DNA of 8,292 nucleotides, taken from Lachnospiraceae bacterium UBA1718 (GTDB taxonomy: Bacteria; Bacillota; Clostridia; Lachnospirales; Lachnospiraceae). Both the position numbers and the translations under genes were made by a program. Under the pieces are notes generated by a model, which did no database searches, was not told the origin of the DNA, and saw nothing but the letters and a program-made list of their open reading frames with translations. The stretch lies in assembly GCA_002317245.1 (NCBI GenBank), contig DCIU01000006.1:1-8292 (forward strand), given 5' to 3'. Within the stretch, counting starts at the first letter, position 1, and each line of letters opens with the position of its first letter. Below, in pieces: positions 7,234-8,292 of this stretch.

Positions 7234-7249
7234 GTATATGCGGATATAC
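7234..7249. promoter_or_regulatory. Inverted repeat in the divergent transporter/yeiH region (candidate operator)
   Basis: A perfect inverted repeat with arms GTATAT and ATATAC and a 4-bp GCGG centre. It lies about at the expected start site of the candidate transporter promoter (minus strand) and about 76 bp upstream of the yeiH -35. A transcription factor could bind here to control one or both genes. No regulator gene is visible in the window. Confidence 0.35.
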
Positions 7250-7256
7250 CATCACT

Positions 7257-7285
7257 AATATATCTTAATATATGGCTTTATGCAA
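7257..7285 (-). promoter_or_regulatory. Candidate promoter of the OFA transporter gene
   Basis: On the minus strand TTGCAT (7285-7280), a 17-bp spacer, and TATATT (7262-7257) fit a sigma-A promoter with a good -10 and weak -35. Transcription would begin near 7250, giving a leader of roughly 90 nt. A second -35-like hexamer, TTGACA (7206-7201), has no good -10 at a suitable distance and would leave almost no leader. Confidence 0.35.
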
Positions 7286-7324
7286 TCTTTTTTGCAATTC
7301 TAATTCATAGTAAAGTACTTCGAT

Positions 7325-7352
7325 TTGAAATTATATTTTAGGGTTTTATAAT
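7325..7352 (+). promoter_or_regulatory. Promoter of the yeiH-like gene
   Basis: TTGAAA (7325-7330), a 16-bp spacer and TATAAT (7347-7352, perfect consensus) form a near-consensus sigma-A promoter. The start site would fall near 7359, leaving about 26 nt before the ATG at 7385. An 8-bp palindrome AAGTACTT (7313-7320) sits just upstream of the -35 and might be a regulator site. Confidence 0.75.
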
Positions 7353-7384
7353 TAAGAATATAAGTATAGAAAAGAGGTTCTAAA

Positions 7385-8292
7385 ATGAATTTTATTAAGA
7401 CAAATTATAAGGGAATTCTCCTTAGTCTTGTGATTGCTATCCCAGCATCCTTACTAGGTAAAAAGTTCCCAATCATCGGTGGTCCTGTTATTGCAATACT
7501 GGCTGGAATGATCATCACTCTTCTTATTAAGAACAAAGCACCATTTGCCAGTGGTATCAAGTTCGTATCCAAGAAGGTTCTTCAGTATGCAGTTATCCTG
7601 TTAGGATTTGGTCTTAACTTAAGTGTAGTTGCTAAGACAGGTGTTCAGTCACTTCCAATCATTCTTGCGACTATTACCACCTCGCTTGTTATCGCATATG
7701 TACTCTGCAAGGTAATGCATATCCCTGGCAAGATTGCCACTCTGGTTGGTGTAGGTTCTTCAATCTGTGGTGGTTCCGCAGTTGCAGCTACCGCTCCAGT
7801 TATTGATGCAGATGATGAGGAGGTTGCTCAGGCAATCTCAGTTATATTCTTTTTCAATGTACTTGCAGCACTTATCTTCCCGGCCTTCGGTTCAATGATT
7901 GGCTTCAGCCATGCCACAGGTGAGGCCTTTGGTATCTTCGCAGGAACAGCTGTTAACGATACATCCTCTGTTACAGCCTGTGCTTCTACCTGGGATTCAA
8001 TGTGGAACCTTGGTTCGCAGACACTCGATAAGGCGGTTACAGTTAAGCTAACAAGAACTCTTGCAATTATTCCTATCACATTAGGCCTTGCTCTTATCCG
8101 TACCAAGAAGGAAGCAGGCAAGAAGGATTCGAACTTCTCTATCAAGCAGATTTTCCCATTCTTCATCCTCTACTTCATTGCAGCATCAGCTATCACAACT
8201 ATCTGCTATGCAGTCTTCAAGGATGGCACAGCCGGCTATGCAGTCTGCTCATCAGTCTTCTCATTCCTAAAGAATGTCAGCAAGTTCTTCAT
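7385..8292 (+). CDS. YeiH/UPF0324 family (PSE) membrane protein, putative sulfate exporter family (3' end outside window)
   Basis: The first 302 codons of an integral membrane protein of the YeiH family (PF03601, 'putative sulfate exporter'); the window ends inside the gene. Diagnostic blocks read directly from the frame include VGVGSSICGGSAVAATAPVI (residues 121-140), an EVAQAISVIFFFN stretch starting at about residue 145, and AGTAVNDTSSVTA (about 185-197). Several hydrophobic helices alternate with short loops from the N-terminus, as expected for a member normally 320-350 residues long. The start is ATG 7385, with AGAGG (7373-7377) 7 nt upstream and a strong promoter before it. Export of sulfate or sulfite-like anions is the family's database name and is weakly proven. 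Its divergent partner is the OFA transporter, hinting at joint control of anion traffic. Confidence 0.93.
   Translation, partial: MNFIKTNYKGILLSLVIAIPASLLGKKFPIIGGPVIAILAGMIITLLIKNKAPFASGIKFVSKKVLQYAVILLGFGLNLSVVAKTGVQSLPIILATITTSLVIAYVLCKVMHIPGKIATLVGVGSSICGGSAVAATAPVIDADDEEVAQAISVIFFFNVLAALIFPAFGSMIGFSHATGEAFGIFAGTAVNDTSSVTACASTWDSMWNLGSQTLDKAVTVKLTRTLAIIPITLGLALIRTKKEAGKKDSNFSIKQIFPFFILYFIAASAITTICYAVFKDGTAGYAVCSSVFSFLKNVSKFF

Noticed and set aside
7828..8166. 112-residue minus-strand open frame inside the yeiH-like gene
   Set aside because: It is antisense to a conserved reading frame with diagnostic YeiH motifs, and no ribosome site was found.

Overview
The window is ordinary chromosomal DNA of a low-to-moderate-GC Firmicute. 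Family resemblance, AGGAG-type ribosome binding sites and codon use suggest a gut or rumen Lachnospiraceae member (Butyrivibrio/Pseudobutyrivibrio/Roseburia-like). The genus is an inference. I see no rRNA, tRNA, CRISPR array, transposase or phage gene. It holds seven protein-coding genes; the first and last run off the window edges.

Left part (1-1312): the 5' part of an alpha/beta-hydrolase (HSL-type esterase) gene on the minus strand lies divergent from trmB, the tRNA (guanine-N7) methyltransferase gene, on the plus strand. The trmB gene converges with a minus-strand operon. Its 3' end and that of the last operon gene share a long, nearly perfect palindrome (1167-1311) that overlaps both stop codons and encloses about 70 bp of GC-rich, structured DNA. 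This is the most unusual element in the window. It very likely acts as a bidirectional terminator, but it is larger and more complex than one needs to be.

Middle (1310-5638, minus strand): a tightly packed three-gene unit. In transcription order it is a COG2509-type FAD-dependent dehydrogenase with a four-cysteine cluster, a CapA-like metallophosphatase-fold protein without a secretion signal (2-bp gap), and a membrane-bound 7TM-PAS-HD-GYP protein expected to degrade cyclic di-GMP (40-bp gap). The grouping suggests a shared role in envelope or surface regulation, but nothing in the sequence proves it.

Right part (5762-8292): an OFA-type major facilitator transporter gene on the minus strand ends in a strong intrinsic terminator. 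It is divergent from a YeiH/UPF0324 (PSE family) membrane protein gene on the plus strand, which is cut by the window end. The 223-bp region between them carries a near-consensus promoter for yeiH, a weaker candidate for the transporter, and an inverted repeat that could be an operator for one or both. The pair may handle small anions, but the substrates cannot be read from the sequence.

I found no convincing new multi-gene system. The palindrome and the FAD-CapA-HD-GYP grouping are the points most worth checking.
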